Source: Terriglobia bacterium (GTDB lineage Bacteria; Acidobacteriota; Terriglobia; Versatilivoradales; Versatilivoraceae). Taken from it: DNA of 64,000 bases. Below, piece by piece: positions 28,500-36,968 of this stretch; within the stretch, counting starts at the first letter, position 1; the number at the start of each line of letters is the position of its first letter. Under the pieces are notes generated by a model that worked only from the letters and a program-made list of their open reading frames with translations, ran no database searches and had not been told where the DNA came from. Position numbers and translations under genes: made by a program. The stretch lies in contig JAKUNG010000003.1 of assembly GCA_022452285.1 (NCBI GenBank), positions 193,969 to 257,968 on the forward strand, read 5' to 3'.

Positions 28500-29984
28500 A
28501 TGCGTATTGCAATTGGGGGAATAGAACATGAGAGTAGTAACTTCGCGCTTTTAGAAACCCCTTTCGAGGCCTTCTTTGGACACTCTCGTTCCTGTCAACC
28601 TAAGGAGCTACTAACTAGGACTGGTGAAATAAATACGATCATTGATGGATTCATAAAGGGACTTCGTCTCGAGGGGGTTGAAATTGTGCCACTTGGATGG
28701 TTCCATGCTCCATCAGGAAGACAACCGACAAGAGGAACCCATGAGGCGGTTAAGGAATCCTTGCTAGCTCCTCTGCGCAATTCTATGCCAGTTGATGGCG
28801 TTCTCCTGAGTTTGCATGGTGCCTACTCAGCAGAAACTGTAGATGATGCAGACGGTGACATACTTCAATCAGTCCGAGCAGTAGTAGGTAGAGCTTGTCC
28901 AGTCATAGCTGTGCACGACCTTCATTGTAACATTGGAAAAACAATGGTGGAGAATGCCACTGCTCTTATAGTAGAGGATACTTACCCTCATGTAGACATG
29001 TCCGAAAGGGGTGTAGAAGCTGCTAACATGATGATTCAAACCATTAGAGGAGAGGTGCGTCCTACTTTAGGCTGGTGTCCAATTCCGCTTTTTTGGTCTG
29101 CAGAGAAAATGATTACCTCAGAAGAGCCAATGAGCTTAGCCATAGAGCAGCTCTTGGAACTTGAGAAGCATCCTGATGTTTTGACAGCCAGTATTGGTGT
29201 TGGTTACCAGTGGGCAGATGTGAATTGTGCCGGAGCAGCTACTTTGGTTGTTACTGACGGTGATTCTGCCGCTGCTCAGAAAAAAGCGGAGGATTTGGCT
29301 CAGTGGATCTGGATACGACGAGATTGTTGGCAGCGAGAGCTGCTCTCTGCTGGTCAAGCTTTGATCGAAGGAGAAAAAATAGCTAAATATCCAATCATCT
29401 TAGCAGATCAAGCTGACAATTCTGGTGGAGGTGCTCCAAGTGACAGTACAGAGATTCTACGTTTGTTTATCGAACAAAATCTTAAAAACGCAGCTGTTCT
29501 TTATATTGCAGATCCTGAAACCGCTGACAAAGCAACTGAAGCTGGTAAGGGACAAATAGTTGAAGTAGAAGTTGGTGGCAAATCCCATGCTACCCAAGGA
29601 CCCCCAGTATCAATGAGAGCAGAGGTTCTTGCTGTTAGCGACGGACGTGTTGTTTGTGATGGTCCAATGTTTGCTGGATTAGAGGTTGATCATGGGAAGT
29701 CGGTTTTGCTTAAGCAAGGTGGGATTTATGTAATAGTTATTTCTTTAGCTCATCAACCAGTTGATCTTGCATTTCCACGAAGTCTAGGGTTGGACTGTGG
29801 CAGCATGCAGTATATTTGTGTGAAGTCTACAGGTCATTTTCGTAGTGGTTTTGGTCCTATAGCTGGTTCCATTTTTAATGTTGATGCAGCCGGTATCTTC
29901 ACTCAAGATTTTAGTAAAATCCCTTTTACAAGACTGGGAAGAGATATTTACCCAATGAATCCAAAAACCTGTTTTTTGATTTAA
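28500..29984 (+). CDS. M81 family metallopeptidase (MlrC type)
   Basis: Family M81 is named after MlrC of the microcystin-degrading Sphingomonas pathway, which cleaves linearised microcystin products; most homologues have unknown substrates. Key motifs are GGIEHESSNF near the start (residues 5-14), the metal-ligand DLH of AVHDLHCNIGKTM near 138-150, the histidine of EDTYPHVDMSERG near 160-170, and the C-terminal-domain DQADNSGGGAPSDSTEI near residue 300. AAGGA lies 8 bases before the ATG. Length (494) is normal. A paralogue lies at 54995-56476. A LysR gene follows on the same strand after 210 bases and could regulate it, although LysR genes usually diverge from targets. Confidence 0.9.
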   Translation: MRIAIGGIEHESSNFALLETPFEAFFGHSRSCQPKELLTRTGEINTIIDGFIKGLRLEGVEIVPLGWFHAPSGRQPTRGTHEAVKESLLAPLRNSMPVDGVLLSLHGAYSAETVDDADGDILQSVRAVVGRACPVIAVHDLHCNIGKTMVENATALIVEDTYPHVDMSERGVEAANMMIQTIRGEVRPTLGWCPIPLFWSAEKMITSEEPMSLAIEQLLELEKHPDVLTASIGVGYQWADVNCAGAATLVVTDGDSAAAQKKAEDLAQWIWIRRDCWQRELLSAGQALIEGEKIAKYPIILADQADNSGGGAPSDSTEILRLFIEQNLKNAAVLYIADPETADKATEAGKGQIVEVEVGGKSHATQGPPVSMRAEVLAVSDGRVVCDGPMFAGLEVDHGKSVLLKQGGIYVIVISLAHQPVDLAFPRSLGLDCGSMQYICVKSTGHFRSGFGPIAGSIFNVDAAGIFTQDFSKIPFTRLGRDIYPMNPKTCFLI

Positions 29985-30194
29985 GTTTAAAGATCTTTTT
30001 TACTCTGTTGTAGTCTTAGTAGTGATGTGATGGTTAGGCAATCTAGAGTTTTCGGAATTATCTACAATCTATCCTATAGATAAATTACTTAATTCAAGAT
30101 ATAGTTAGCATAAAGAAAGCTTATGGTAAAAATTGCAGGTGCCAATCTTAATTATAGTTTAGTTAATGAAATTTTACTTTGTCTTGGTTAAATT

Positions 30195-31106
30195 ATGAAT
30201 CTTGACCAAATCCGTAATTTCCACGCAGTTGCTGTGCACAAGAGTTTCACAATAGCAGCAGAGAAGCTTTTTCGTACACAACCAGCTATAAGCACTCAAG
30301 TTAGAATGCTGGAGGAAGAGCTGGCAGCTAAACTTTTTGACCGGATTGGCAAAAAAGTATTCCTGACACGAGCAGGGGATGTCCTTTTTACCTATGCAGA
30401 GCGACTTTTAAGCCTACATGATGAAGCAAAACTTGCAGTTACGGATCTTAATACTTCTCCAAAGGGGAAAATTGTAATAGGTGCAAACGAGGCTACTTTT
30501 CTTTATGTATTACCAGAAATCTTTTCGATATTTAAAGATAAATATCCTAATGTACAGATTAGTATCTATCGTAACTTCACAAAAAAAGTTCTTGAAAAGG
30601 TTAAAACCAATCAGTTAGATTTTGGGATTGTAACTCTTCCTATTCCTGGGGATGAGTTAAATATTTTGCCAATTTCTACGGAGGAGTTGTGGCTTATAAC
30701 CGAACCCAATCATCCGTTAAACAAAAAATTGTCTTGTGAAATCAACGATCTTATTCCATACCCCTTGATTTTCCATTCGGCAGGCACCACTCGAGAACGT
30801 TTAGTGAAGCGTTTTGGTGACTTGTGGGACAAGCTTAATATTTCAATGGAATTAGCTAGTATTGAAACTATAAAAAAGTTTGTATCTATTGGAATGGGGA
30901 TTTCAATTGTTCCAAAGAGTTATGCAGAAAAGGAGCAGAAGGAGGGGGTGCTCCATTTGCAACCAATAAAAAGTTTAAATCTGATTAGAGAACTGGGTGT
31001 TATCCATAGGAAAAATCGCTATCTCTCTCGAGCGTGTATTACCTTTCTTGAGGTTATAAAAGAATCGATGAACTGTATACCGAGTTCTTATGCTAATAAT
31101 GATTGA
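30195..31106 (+). CDS. LysR-family transcriptional regulator
   Basis: An N-terminal winged helix-turn-helix is seen in residues 1-60 (MNLDQIRNFHAVAVHKSFTI, RTQPAISTQVRMLEEEL, LFDRIGKKVFLTRAG). A linker helix leads to the substrate-binding-like effector domain from ~90 to 295 (GKIVIGANEATFLYVLPEI, LDFGIVTLPIPG, VSIGMGISIVPKSYAE). 303 residues is standard. The inducer is unknown. It may control the M81 gene upstream or the membrane-anchored gene 24 bases downstream. The 210 bases before it contain a 6-bp inverted repeat (ATCTAT/ATAGAT around 30070-30083), which is a possible LysR-type half-site but unproven. Confidence 0.93.
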   Translation: MNLDQIRNFHAVAVHKSFTIAAEKLFRTQPAISTQVRMLEEELAAKLFDRIGKKVFLTRAGDVLFTYAERLLSLHDEAKLAVTDLNTSPKGKIVIGANEATFLYVLPEIFSIFKDKYPNVQISIYRNFTKKVLEKVKTNQLDFGIVTLPIPGDELNILPISTEELWLITEPNHPLNKKLSCEINDLIPYPLIFHSAGTTRERLVKRFGDLWDKLNISMELASIETIKKFVSIGMGISIVPKSYAEKEQKEGVLHLQPIKSLNLIRELGVIHRKNRYLSRACITFLEVIKESMNCIPSSYANND

Positions 31107-31130
31107 GGTTAAACAAATAAAAAATCAGCT

Positions 31131-31742
31131 ATGAATAGAAAACATCAAGAAAATAGTGAAAAGCCAACGGATCTATCTTCGTTAGAAGAACAAAAACAGT
31201 CAGATTTTGAGGCAGAATTTTTCGGTCCTACTAAAAAACGAAGTTGGATTTTAGCTGTTGCGGTTGTTTTAACTGCGATTATTTTGTTGGCTTCTTTAAT
31301 TTCCTCGTCCAAAGCATTCAATCCTTGGTTACCTTGGACTATTGAGTATGCTCAAAAAAGAGTCCCTCAGGGGCCTAACGGAGAGCCGCCTATTGTGCTT
31401 TTAGAGCTTAGCCAAACTCAAAGTGAAGAGACAATTACCATCAAAGGAAGAGTAAAAAATCAGAGTGAAGAACAAATTAAGGAACTAATCGCCACTCTGA
31501 CTTTGATTACTTCCTTAGCTCTTCCTGTTATTGAGGATGTTTCTATTTCTCCCGAAGAACTGGATGCTGGAGCCGAAGGCTCCTTTGAGTGGGTAAAACC
31601 TCTTACAGGGCAAGCAGGTGGTATGAAACTCAAATTTGGACTTGGCAGTGGTGCAATAGTACAACATAAGGACGGGCGGTTTGAAAAAACAGAAAAAAGA
31701 TCTGAGTCGTTAGAAAATGAATCGTTAGAAAAGAACTTTTGA
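31131..31742 (+). CDS. Membrane-anchored protein of unknown function
   Basis: I do not recognise a named family. Residues 1-37 are hydrophilic and acidic, followed by one transmembrane helix (residues 38-60: SWILAVAVVLTAIILLASLI). The rest is likely outside the cytoplasm and beta-rich: PPIVLLELSQTQSEETITIKG near 85-105, an FxLYD-like or Ig-like pattern (IKGRVKNQSEEQIKELIATLTL), then SPEELDAGAEGSFEWVKPL. It ends with a charged tail. Similar FxLYD-domain proteins sense or bind at the cell surface, but this assignment is weak. It begins 24 bases after LysR and is followed by the radical SAM gene after 127 bases. Confidence 0.6.
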   Translation: MNRKHQENSEKPTDLSSLEEQKQSDFEAEFFGPTKKRSWILAVAVVLTAIILLASLISSSKAFNPWLPWTIEYAQKRVPQGPNGEPPIVLLELSQTQSEETITIKGRVKNQSEEQIKELIATLTLITSLALPVIEDVSISPEELDAGAEGSFEWVKPLTGQAGGMKLKFGLGSGAIVQHKDGRFEKTEKRSESLENESLEKNF

Positions 31743-31869
31743 TTGTTTTATGTTTTTTGTTGCTTATATTTTGTTCCTCCCTAATTGTGGTTTCTTCATT
31801 GAAAGTACTCAACTTAAATTCGAGGGTTAACTATTGCGTACTGTCTTTGTGTGAAAGGTTAGACCGGGT

Positions 31870-32862
31870 ATGAACAAGAGAAAAGTGCTGCAAAAAAAAA
31901 TATTTAATGTTAGTCGACGTTTTCGGGGATTACAAAGAGTTACAAAGGCTTTATTATCCACTAAGCATCCTTTATTAGCCCATCTTATTCCAATTCGTCG
32001 TTGCAACCTTTCTTGTACATATTGCAATGAATTCGACAATTTTTCTCCTCCTGTTTTAACAAAAGAAATGATAAGACGAGTGGATACCCTAGCAAAACTA
32101 GGTACAGCTGTTGTTACCATCAGTGGGGGCGAACCATTTCTACACCCTGACTTAGACCTTATTATTGCCCAGATACGTTCAAGAAAGATGCTCTCTGGAG
32201 TAATCACAAACGGTTATCTATTGAATGAAAAACGGATTACGCAATTAAATAAGGTAGGACTCGAATATATGCAAATCAGTATCGATAATGTTAATCCTGA
32301 TGACGTTTCAAAAAAGAGCCTAAAAGTTTTAGATGCTAAACTTTTGATGTTATCCAGATATGCAGAATTTGACGTAAACATTAATTCAGTACTAGGCTCT
32401 GGAATATGTTTTCCAGATGACGCTTTAACTGTTGCACGTCGAGCCGTCAAGTTAGGGTTTTCGAGCACCTTAGGTATCATTCACGATGGTAGTGGACAAT
32501 TAAGACCTTTATCTAAAAAAGAACGTTCGGTATACCGAGAGATTCAAAAATTGGGGAAGAGATCTTTTGCTAGATTTAATCAATTTCAAGAAAATATTTC
32601 TTGGGGAAAACCCAACGACTGGAGATGTAGAGCCGGTAGTCGATACCTCTATGTTTGCGAAGACGGACTGGTACATTACTGTTCCCAGCAACGTGGATAT
32701 CCGGCAATCCCCTTAGAAAATTATACTCAAGAGCATATAGAAAACGAATTTAACACAGCCAAAGAATGTGCACCTTATTGTACAGTTTCCTGTGTTCAGC
32801 AGGTTGCTATTTTTGATAACTGGAGAGCGCCTCAGACCGGTAGTTTTAAAACCATTTCTTGA
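31870..32862 (+). CDS. Radical SAM protein with C-terminal SPASM-like cysteines
   Basis: The radical-SAM motif is [10 protein letters not shown] with C45, C49 and C52, placed unusually late after a basic N-terminus. [12 protein letters not shown] near 76-88 is the GGE motif for SAM binding. A second cysteine-rich part lies in the last ~65 residues ([27 protein letters not shown]), like a SPASM or twitch auxiliary Fe-S cluster. Such proteins modify peptides, glycans or cofactors. No precursor peptide or partner is obvious nearby; fabI follows after 144 bases and is probably unrelated. The first ~30 residues are basic and hydrophobic, possibly a membrane association region. Function unknown beyond the fold. 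Confidence 0.78.
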   Translation: MNKRKVLQKKIFNVSRRFRGLQRVTKALLSTKHPLLAHLIPIRRCNLSCTYCNEFDNFSPPVLTKEMIRRVDTLAKLGTAVVTISGGEPFLHPDLDLIIAQIRSRKMLSGVITNGYLLNEKRITQLNKVGLEYMQISIDNVNPDDVSKKSLKVLDAKLLMLSRYAEFDVNINSVLGSGICFPDDALTVARRAVKLGFSSTLGIIHDGSGQLRPLSKKERSVYREIQKLGKRSFARFNQFQENISWGKPNDWRCRAGSRYLYVCEDGLVHYCSQQRGYPAIPLENYTQEHIENEFNTAKECAPYCTVSCVQQVAIFDNWRAPQTGSFKTIS

Positions 32863-33006
32863 ACGATTAGATTAAGGGTTTACTTCAATGGTTGATAAAA
32901 GAAGAATTATTTGGGTTTGATCAAAAATAACTAAAATAACGGAGATTGACAAACAAAACTTGGGAAAAATCTGGCAATTTCAAGCGATGTTGACCAGGAG
33001 GTTGAT

Positions 33007-33771
33007 ATGTTGAAGGGCAAAGTTGGGATTGTTTTTGGAATAGCTAATAAACGCAGTATTGCTTGGAGTATAGCTGAAGCATGGCATCGGGCAGGAGCCC
33101 AATTGGCCTTAACTTATCAGGGGGACCGACTGCGGGATAATGTAGCTGAATTAGCTCATGGTCTTGGAGGGAATATTCCTATTTATCCCTGTGATGTTAC
33201 AAAAGATGAAGAGATTGACAATGTTTTTAAATCTCTGGGAAATGATTTTGATTGTTTGGATCTGGTTTTACACAGTGTAGCTTTTGCCCCTAAGGAAGCA
33301 CTGGAAGGACAGTTTTTAGAAACAGAGAGAGAGGCTTTTAGAGTTGCCCATGATGTGAGCGCATATTCATTGGTAGCTATTTCTCGTGCGGCGCTACCTT
33401 TAATGACAAATGGAGGTAGCATTGTCACGATGACATATTATGGTTCTGAAAAAGTTGTACCACATTACAATGTAATGGGAGTTGCGAAGGCCTCTCTTGA
33501 AGCTACAGTAAGGTATCTATCCTATGATTTAGGTTCAAGAAAGGTTCGTGTAAATGCTATAAGTGCTGGCCCAGTTAAAACGCTGGCTGCTAGAGGAATT
33601 CGTGGTTTTAGTAGTATGCTGACCTACCATTCTGAACATGCTCCATTAAAGAGAAATGTTGAAATTGAGGAGATAGGAAATACCGGGCTATACCTAGGTA
33701 GTGATCTGTCAGCAGGTGTCACTGGTGAAATTATTTTTGTTGATTGTGGTTACAATATAATGGGTATGTAA
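33007..33771 (+). CDS. fabI: Enoyl-ACP reductase (FabI)
   Basis: NAD(P)H-dependent reductase of type II fatty-acid synthesis. The N-terminal cofactor site is GKVGIVFGIANKRSIAWSIA (residues 4-23), with the FabI-type GxANKRSIAW. Catalytic Tyr154 and Lys161 fit the Y-x6-K pattern (HYNVMGVAKASLE). SVAFAP near 90-95 and the C-terminal VTGEIIFVDCGYNIMGM are also family signatures. GGAGG with a good spacing precedes the ATG at 33007. It is a single gene here, with neighbours that are not fatty-acid genes. The 254-residue length is standard. Confidence 0.96.
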   Translation: MLKGKVGIVFGIANKRSIAWSIAEAWHRAGAQLALTYQGDRLRDNVAELAHGLGGNIPIYPCDVTKDEEIDNVFKSLGNDFDCLDLVLHSVAFAPKEALEGQFLETEREAFRVAHDVSAYSLVAISRAALPLMTNGGSIVTMTYYGSEKVVPHYNVMGVAKASLEATVRYLSYDLGSRKVRVNAISAGPVKTLAARGIRGFSSMLTYHSEHAPLKRNVEIEEIGNTGLYLGSDLSAGVTGEIIFVDCGYNIMGM

Positions 33772-33847
33772 ATAAATTATTTTGTAAGGAATAAAAAAAT
33801 ACGGTTAGCTTAAGCTTAAGTTATAGATCACCAAAGGAGAACCAATT

Positions 33848-34513
33848 ATGGACAGAATATTCCCTTCAGCTCAACAGAGAACAAAGACTCCCAATTTAAG
33901 GAGTAAAGCTTTCTTATTCTGGACGACTACTTTATTTGTGGTAGTTACAATGCTGATAAATTGTACAAGTGAGAGTGCCTCTAATTTAGCAACAAAATCA
34001 GCCGCTCCCGGTTCTTCTCGTACTTCAGATAAGGGCAAACAGCTAGGCCCATTTATTTTTCAGATTCCCTCTGGGTGGATTGAGACTGAACCTAGTTCAA
34101 GAATGCGTAAAGCTCAGTTCACATTACCCAGATCAAATGACGATTCAGAGGATGGAGAGTTAACAGTGTTTTATTTTGGATCAGGGCAAGGTGGATCAAC
34201 AGAAGCTAATATTAACCGGTGGATTGGCCAGATTAGTCAACCAGACGGATCTTCTTCTCGGGCTAAGGCAAAAATTATTAGTGGGGATGTTTCGGGATTT
34301 AAAATCACCCAGGTTGATGTCAGTGGGACACTACAAGCTTCTCGAATGCCCGGTGTGCCACAACGGCCAGCCAAAACCGGTTACCGTTTGTTGGGGGTTG
34401 TTCTTGAAAGTCCTGAGGGACCTTGGTTTTTCAAGCTTGTTGGACCAGAAAAAACTATTGAAAGATGGGCGGCCAGTTTTCAGAAGTTTATTGAAAGCGC
34501 CAAATCAAATTAA
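33848..34513 (+). CDS. Exported protein, possible lipoprotein
   Basis: Unusually for an exported protein, ~20 polar residues come before the hydrophobic segment (residues 21-38). The segment ends in LINC (C39), which is a weak lipobox because N rather than G/A/S precedes the cysteine. AAAGGAG is 8 bases before the ATG. The mature domain contains FQIPSGWIETEPSSRMRKAQF, LTVFYFGSGQGGS and GPWFFKLVGPEKTIERWAASF. This resembles uncharacterised 150-180-residue periplasmic domains found beside lipoprotein signals in many Gram-negatives, but I cannot name it. It lies 76 bases after fabI and converges with grpE with only a 16-base gap. Confidence 0.7.
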   Translation: MDRIFPSAQQRTKTPNLRSKAFLFWTTTLFVVVTMLINCTSESASNLATKSAAPGSSRTSDKGKQLGPFIFQIPSGWIETEPSSRMRKAQFTLPRSNDDSEDGELTVFYFGSGQGGSTEANINRWIGQISQPDGSSSRAKAKIISGDVSGFKITQVDVSGTLQASRMPGVPQRPAKTGYRLLGVVLESPEGPWFFKLVGPEKTIERWAASFQKFIESAKSN

Positions 34514-34529
34514 GCCTGTTTTATATTTA

Positions 34530-35123
34530 CTAGTTAAATCTCCCAACTTTGACTTTTGCTGGGCGAATAAGTAATCCATTCATAAGATAACCCTTACTAA
34601 CTATTTCAAGAATGCAGTTGTCCTGTTCTTTTTTAGTTACATTAACTACTGCAACGGCTTCTGAAACCTCAGGATCGAAAGTCTGACCCACTTGAGTAAC
34701 TTCCGTTAAGCCTAAGTCATCGAGTACTCCGGAGAATTGGTTATGGATAAGTCCTACGCCTTCAATTAGACCTTGAAAATTAGGAGTTTTTTTAGAAGCA
34801 TTCAAGGCCCTTTCTAAATTTTCAAACACATCTAAAAATTCTTTTACAAGGTCCCCTTTAGATTGAAGAATCCTTTTTTCGTGCTCGTTTCGAATTCGCT
34901 CCCGAGACTTTTGAACTTCAATTTCTGCGTTCTTCTGAACTTCATTTACCTTTTTTTCCAATTCCTGTACATAGGTAGGTTTAAAAGAATATTCCTTCTC
35001 ATCCTTAGATGCTTCTTTTTCTTTGTTGACCCAAAAACGTTTGTCGGTGACTCGAATTGGAGTCTCTGTTTTTTTTGATTTAGTGTTTGAAAGGGAATTT
35101 TGTTTTTTTTGTAGAAGTGACAT
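34530..35123 (-). CDS. grpE: Nucleotide exchange factor GrpE
   Basis: Co-chaperone for DnaK. The N-terminal ~60 residues are low-complexity and charged, as usual for GrpE. A long coiled-coil helix follows (QELEKKVNEVQKNAEIEVQK, residues 50-69, and onward). The conserved four-helix and beta-domain part reads KGDLVKEFLDVFENLERAL near 88-106, FDPEVSEAVAVV near 154-165, and ending SKGYLMNGLLIRPAKVKVG. 197 residues is typical. AAAGGA is about ten bases before the ATG. No dnaK or dnaJ is adjacent, and no CIRCE element was found, so heat-shock control is not evident. Confidence 0.95.
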   Translation of the reverse strand: MSLLQKKQNSLSNTKSKKTETPIRVTDKRFWVNKEKEASKDEKEYSFKPTYVQELEKKVNEVQKNAEIEVQKSRERIRNEHEKRILQSKGDLVKEFLDVFENLERALNASKKTPNFQGLIEGVGLIHNQFSGVLDDLGLTEVTQVGQTFDPEVSEAVAVVNVTKKEQDNCILEIVSKGYLMNGLLIRPAKVKVGRFN

Positions 35124-35365
35124 TACTTATATGTCCTTTTAGCTAACTGTTTAAAGAAAATTACCTAGGCGGCCAAAAAAGAACAACAAAGAGCTTTTTC
35201 TATGGCGAGTTTCTAGTCCTGATAAGGTTAGGCAAATAAATTGTACTGGTCTTAATGTCTATACACCAAGTTGATTTGATAGACAAAAAAAAGAAAGGCT
35301 GTGTTTGAGGTAAAGCAATGCATATATTTGTGTTAATTTGGATGACATCTTGAAAATAGTCTGGC

Positions 35366-35536
35366 TTAGTTTTCAATCTTTGCTTCATCTACAAGCATTA
35401 CTGGTATGCCATCTTTAACAGGGTAAACTCGTTTACACTTTTGGCATTTTAGGCCATCCTCATTTGGTGTTAAATTTACAGGCTCTTTGCAGACTGGACA
35501 AACTAGGATTTCTAATAGTTCTGGGCTTATAGACAT
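35366..35536 (-). CDS. Trm112-family zinc-ribbon protein
   Basis: A 56-residue protein, with ATG at 35536 chosen because GGAGGG is just before it. An in-frame extension to 35590 is unlikely to be translated. The zinc ribbon cysteines are C13, C16, C31 and C34 (LVCPVCKEPV ... LKCQKCKRVY), followed by PVKDGIPVMLVDEA. This is the YcaR/Trm112-like fold. In eukaryotes and archaea Trm112 activates methyltransferases; the bacterial members often sit near LPS or tetraacyldisaccharide genes, but here no such gene is adjacent. The ~240-base gap before grpE contains no gene; a T-rich tract at 35282-35300 could be a weak termination region. Confidence 0.87.
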   Translation of the reverse strand: MSISPELLEILVCPVCKEPVNLTPNEDGLKCQKCKRVYPVKDGIPVMLVDEAKIEN

Positions 35537-35624
35537 AATGCCCTCCACAGGAGTATGTGTATAGCTTCTCTTAAGGGAGTTTAAGGTCAATCGGTTTTAA
35601 CATTTTTTACAAGAAAATCATTAA

Positions 35625-36968
35625 CTATTTGCTTTGTTCGGTAATATCATCTATTTTGAAGTTCAAATCCTCCAAAATCTTTTTATCTAATTTATATAGC
35701 GTGGGATCTGAAACGGTTTTTCCAAAGATGAGATCTCCTTCTTTTTTCCCCAGCAAGATCGTAGTAGCTTGACTGTCTTTTTTGACAATTGTAATTTCAG
35801 CCGAAGGATCCTGAAACCCATATTTTGGGTTATTCAGATTAATTTGATCATCAATCTCTTTTCCCTCCAAATCTTCTAAAGGCCAAAAAAGTTTATACTC
35901 AAGAAGAGAGTTTTCCTTGTATCCTTCTGGTTTGTTAAGTTTCCACTTGTCATCTGAACCTCGTATGAATTCAAAATTGTTCTTTGGTAATTTGACGCTA
36001 ATCTGTTTCACCTCACTTCGTTCAAAGTGGACCATTTTCTTGTCACGAAGAGTTATTAGGTCTAGGTTTAATTTTTCAACCAAGTCTTCTTTAATCTTAA
36101 AAACATCCTTTCTTGTAACATCCTTTGCATAATACTGGGAATCAACTTTTTTCCCAATGAGCAAAGATTTTTCAGCTTTGTTTTCTCCTAGATATAACTG
36201 AACTTTAGCCATTGGGCGTTGAAGTCCATAGTTTTTTGAATTTGTGTTCTTGTGTTCAATAAATTCCTCTACCCGTGCAAAATCTAGATCACTTAGTAGT
36301 GAACTTACCTTAGAACGATCTGCTCTGGCTTGAATTGGTTGTTGAATTGACCAATCCTCCCCATTTTTTTCTAGGTGGTATTTTTTTCTCTTAAATAAAA
36401 TTTTAAGTTCATTAACTTGATCTTTATCAAAATTCAGTACCACTTTATCTCTAAAATCAAAGAGATTCTTTTCGGCATTAGTGAGTAATGAACTGGGAAG
36501 AATTAAAATTTTTTCTTGGCCAGGAATTTTGGCGAAGACCGAAGAATCATTAAAATCCTTATCTCCAAAGTCTACGTTAAAAGTCTTATTATTCTTTGTG
36601 GTTAACATTACTTTAATACCTGGACGTTCTAGTCCAAATGCTTTCCAGTCGATAGGATTTGACTCTAGTGATCTTTCCACTTTTGCTGATCCAAAATCAG
36701 AGGCTAAACTTTCAGCAGTACTTTTGTCTGCTTTCACTTCTATTGGTTGAACAAGATTCCACATATCGTCATTTTTTTGTAGTGCAATGGTTGAGTTACT
36801 TCGGGACAAGGTGATTGCAGTGATGGCGTCCTTTTCAAAGGGGAATAGTTTTTTGGCTTTTTCCTCAGCTTCCTCACGTTTTTTCCCTCCTTCAACTTCG
36901 TAAAAATAGACAAAGGTACCTAGGATTAGAAAAAGGACCGCAACAATACCTAGATTTTTCCAAATCAT
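35625..36968 (-). CDS. DUF4340 domain-containing membrane-anchored protein
   Basis: The start at 36968 is chosen because GGAGG is 8 bases before it and it overlaps the stop of the upstream gene as ATGA, so the two are translationally coupled. One N-terminal transmembrane helix (residues ~5-24: NLGIVAVLFLILGTFVYFY) anchors a periplasmic domain of repeated beta-rich units. It contains ITAITLSRSNSTIALQKNDD near 45, VKVLLTTKNNKT-like blocks and three repeats of the DUF4340 pattern (KHTFNVDFGDK, AKVQLYLGENK, AEITIVKKDSQ). DUF4340 genes usually follow GldG-like and ABC genes and are believed to function with them. Role unknown. Confidence 0.85.
   Translation of the reverse strand: MIWKNLGIVAVLFLILGTFVYFYEVEGGKKREEAEEKAKKLFPFEKDAITAITLSRSNSTIALQKNDDMWNLVQPIEVKADKSTAESLASDFGSAKVERSLESNPIDWKAFGLERPGIKVMLTTKNNKTFNVDFGDKDFNDSSVFAKIPGQEKILILPSSLLTNAEKNLFDFRDKVVLNFDKDQVNELKILFKRKKYHLEKNGEDWSIQQPIQARADRSKVSSLLSDLDFARVEEFIEHKNTNSKNYGLQRPMAKVQLYLGENKAEKSLLIGKKVDSQYYAKDVTRKDVFKIKEDLVEKLNLDLITLRDKKMVHFERSEVKQISVKLPKNNFEFIRGSDDKWKLNKPEGYKENSLLEYKLFWPLEDLEGKEIDDQINLNNPKYGFQDPSAEITIVKKDSQATTILLGKKEGDLIFGKTVSDPTLYKLDKKILEDLNFKIDDITEQSK

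Noticed and set aside
34176..34574. Open frame of 132 residues on the plus strand inside the lipoprotein gene
   Set aside because: It is a shadow in another frame of the better-supported gene at 33848-34513, which has a strong ribosome-binding site and a signal peptide.
35124..35250. Heat-shock CIRCE element or sigma-32 promoter before grpE
   Set aside because: Neither the TTAGCACTC-N9-GAGTGCTAA repeat nor a convincing sigma-32 hexamer pair was found in the region.
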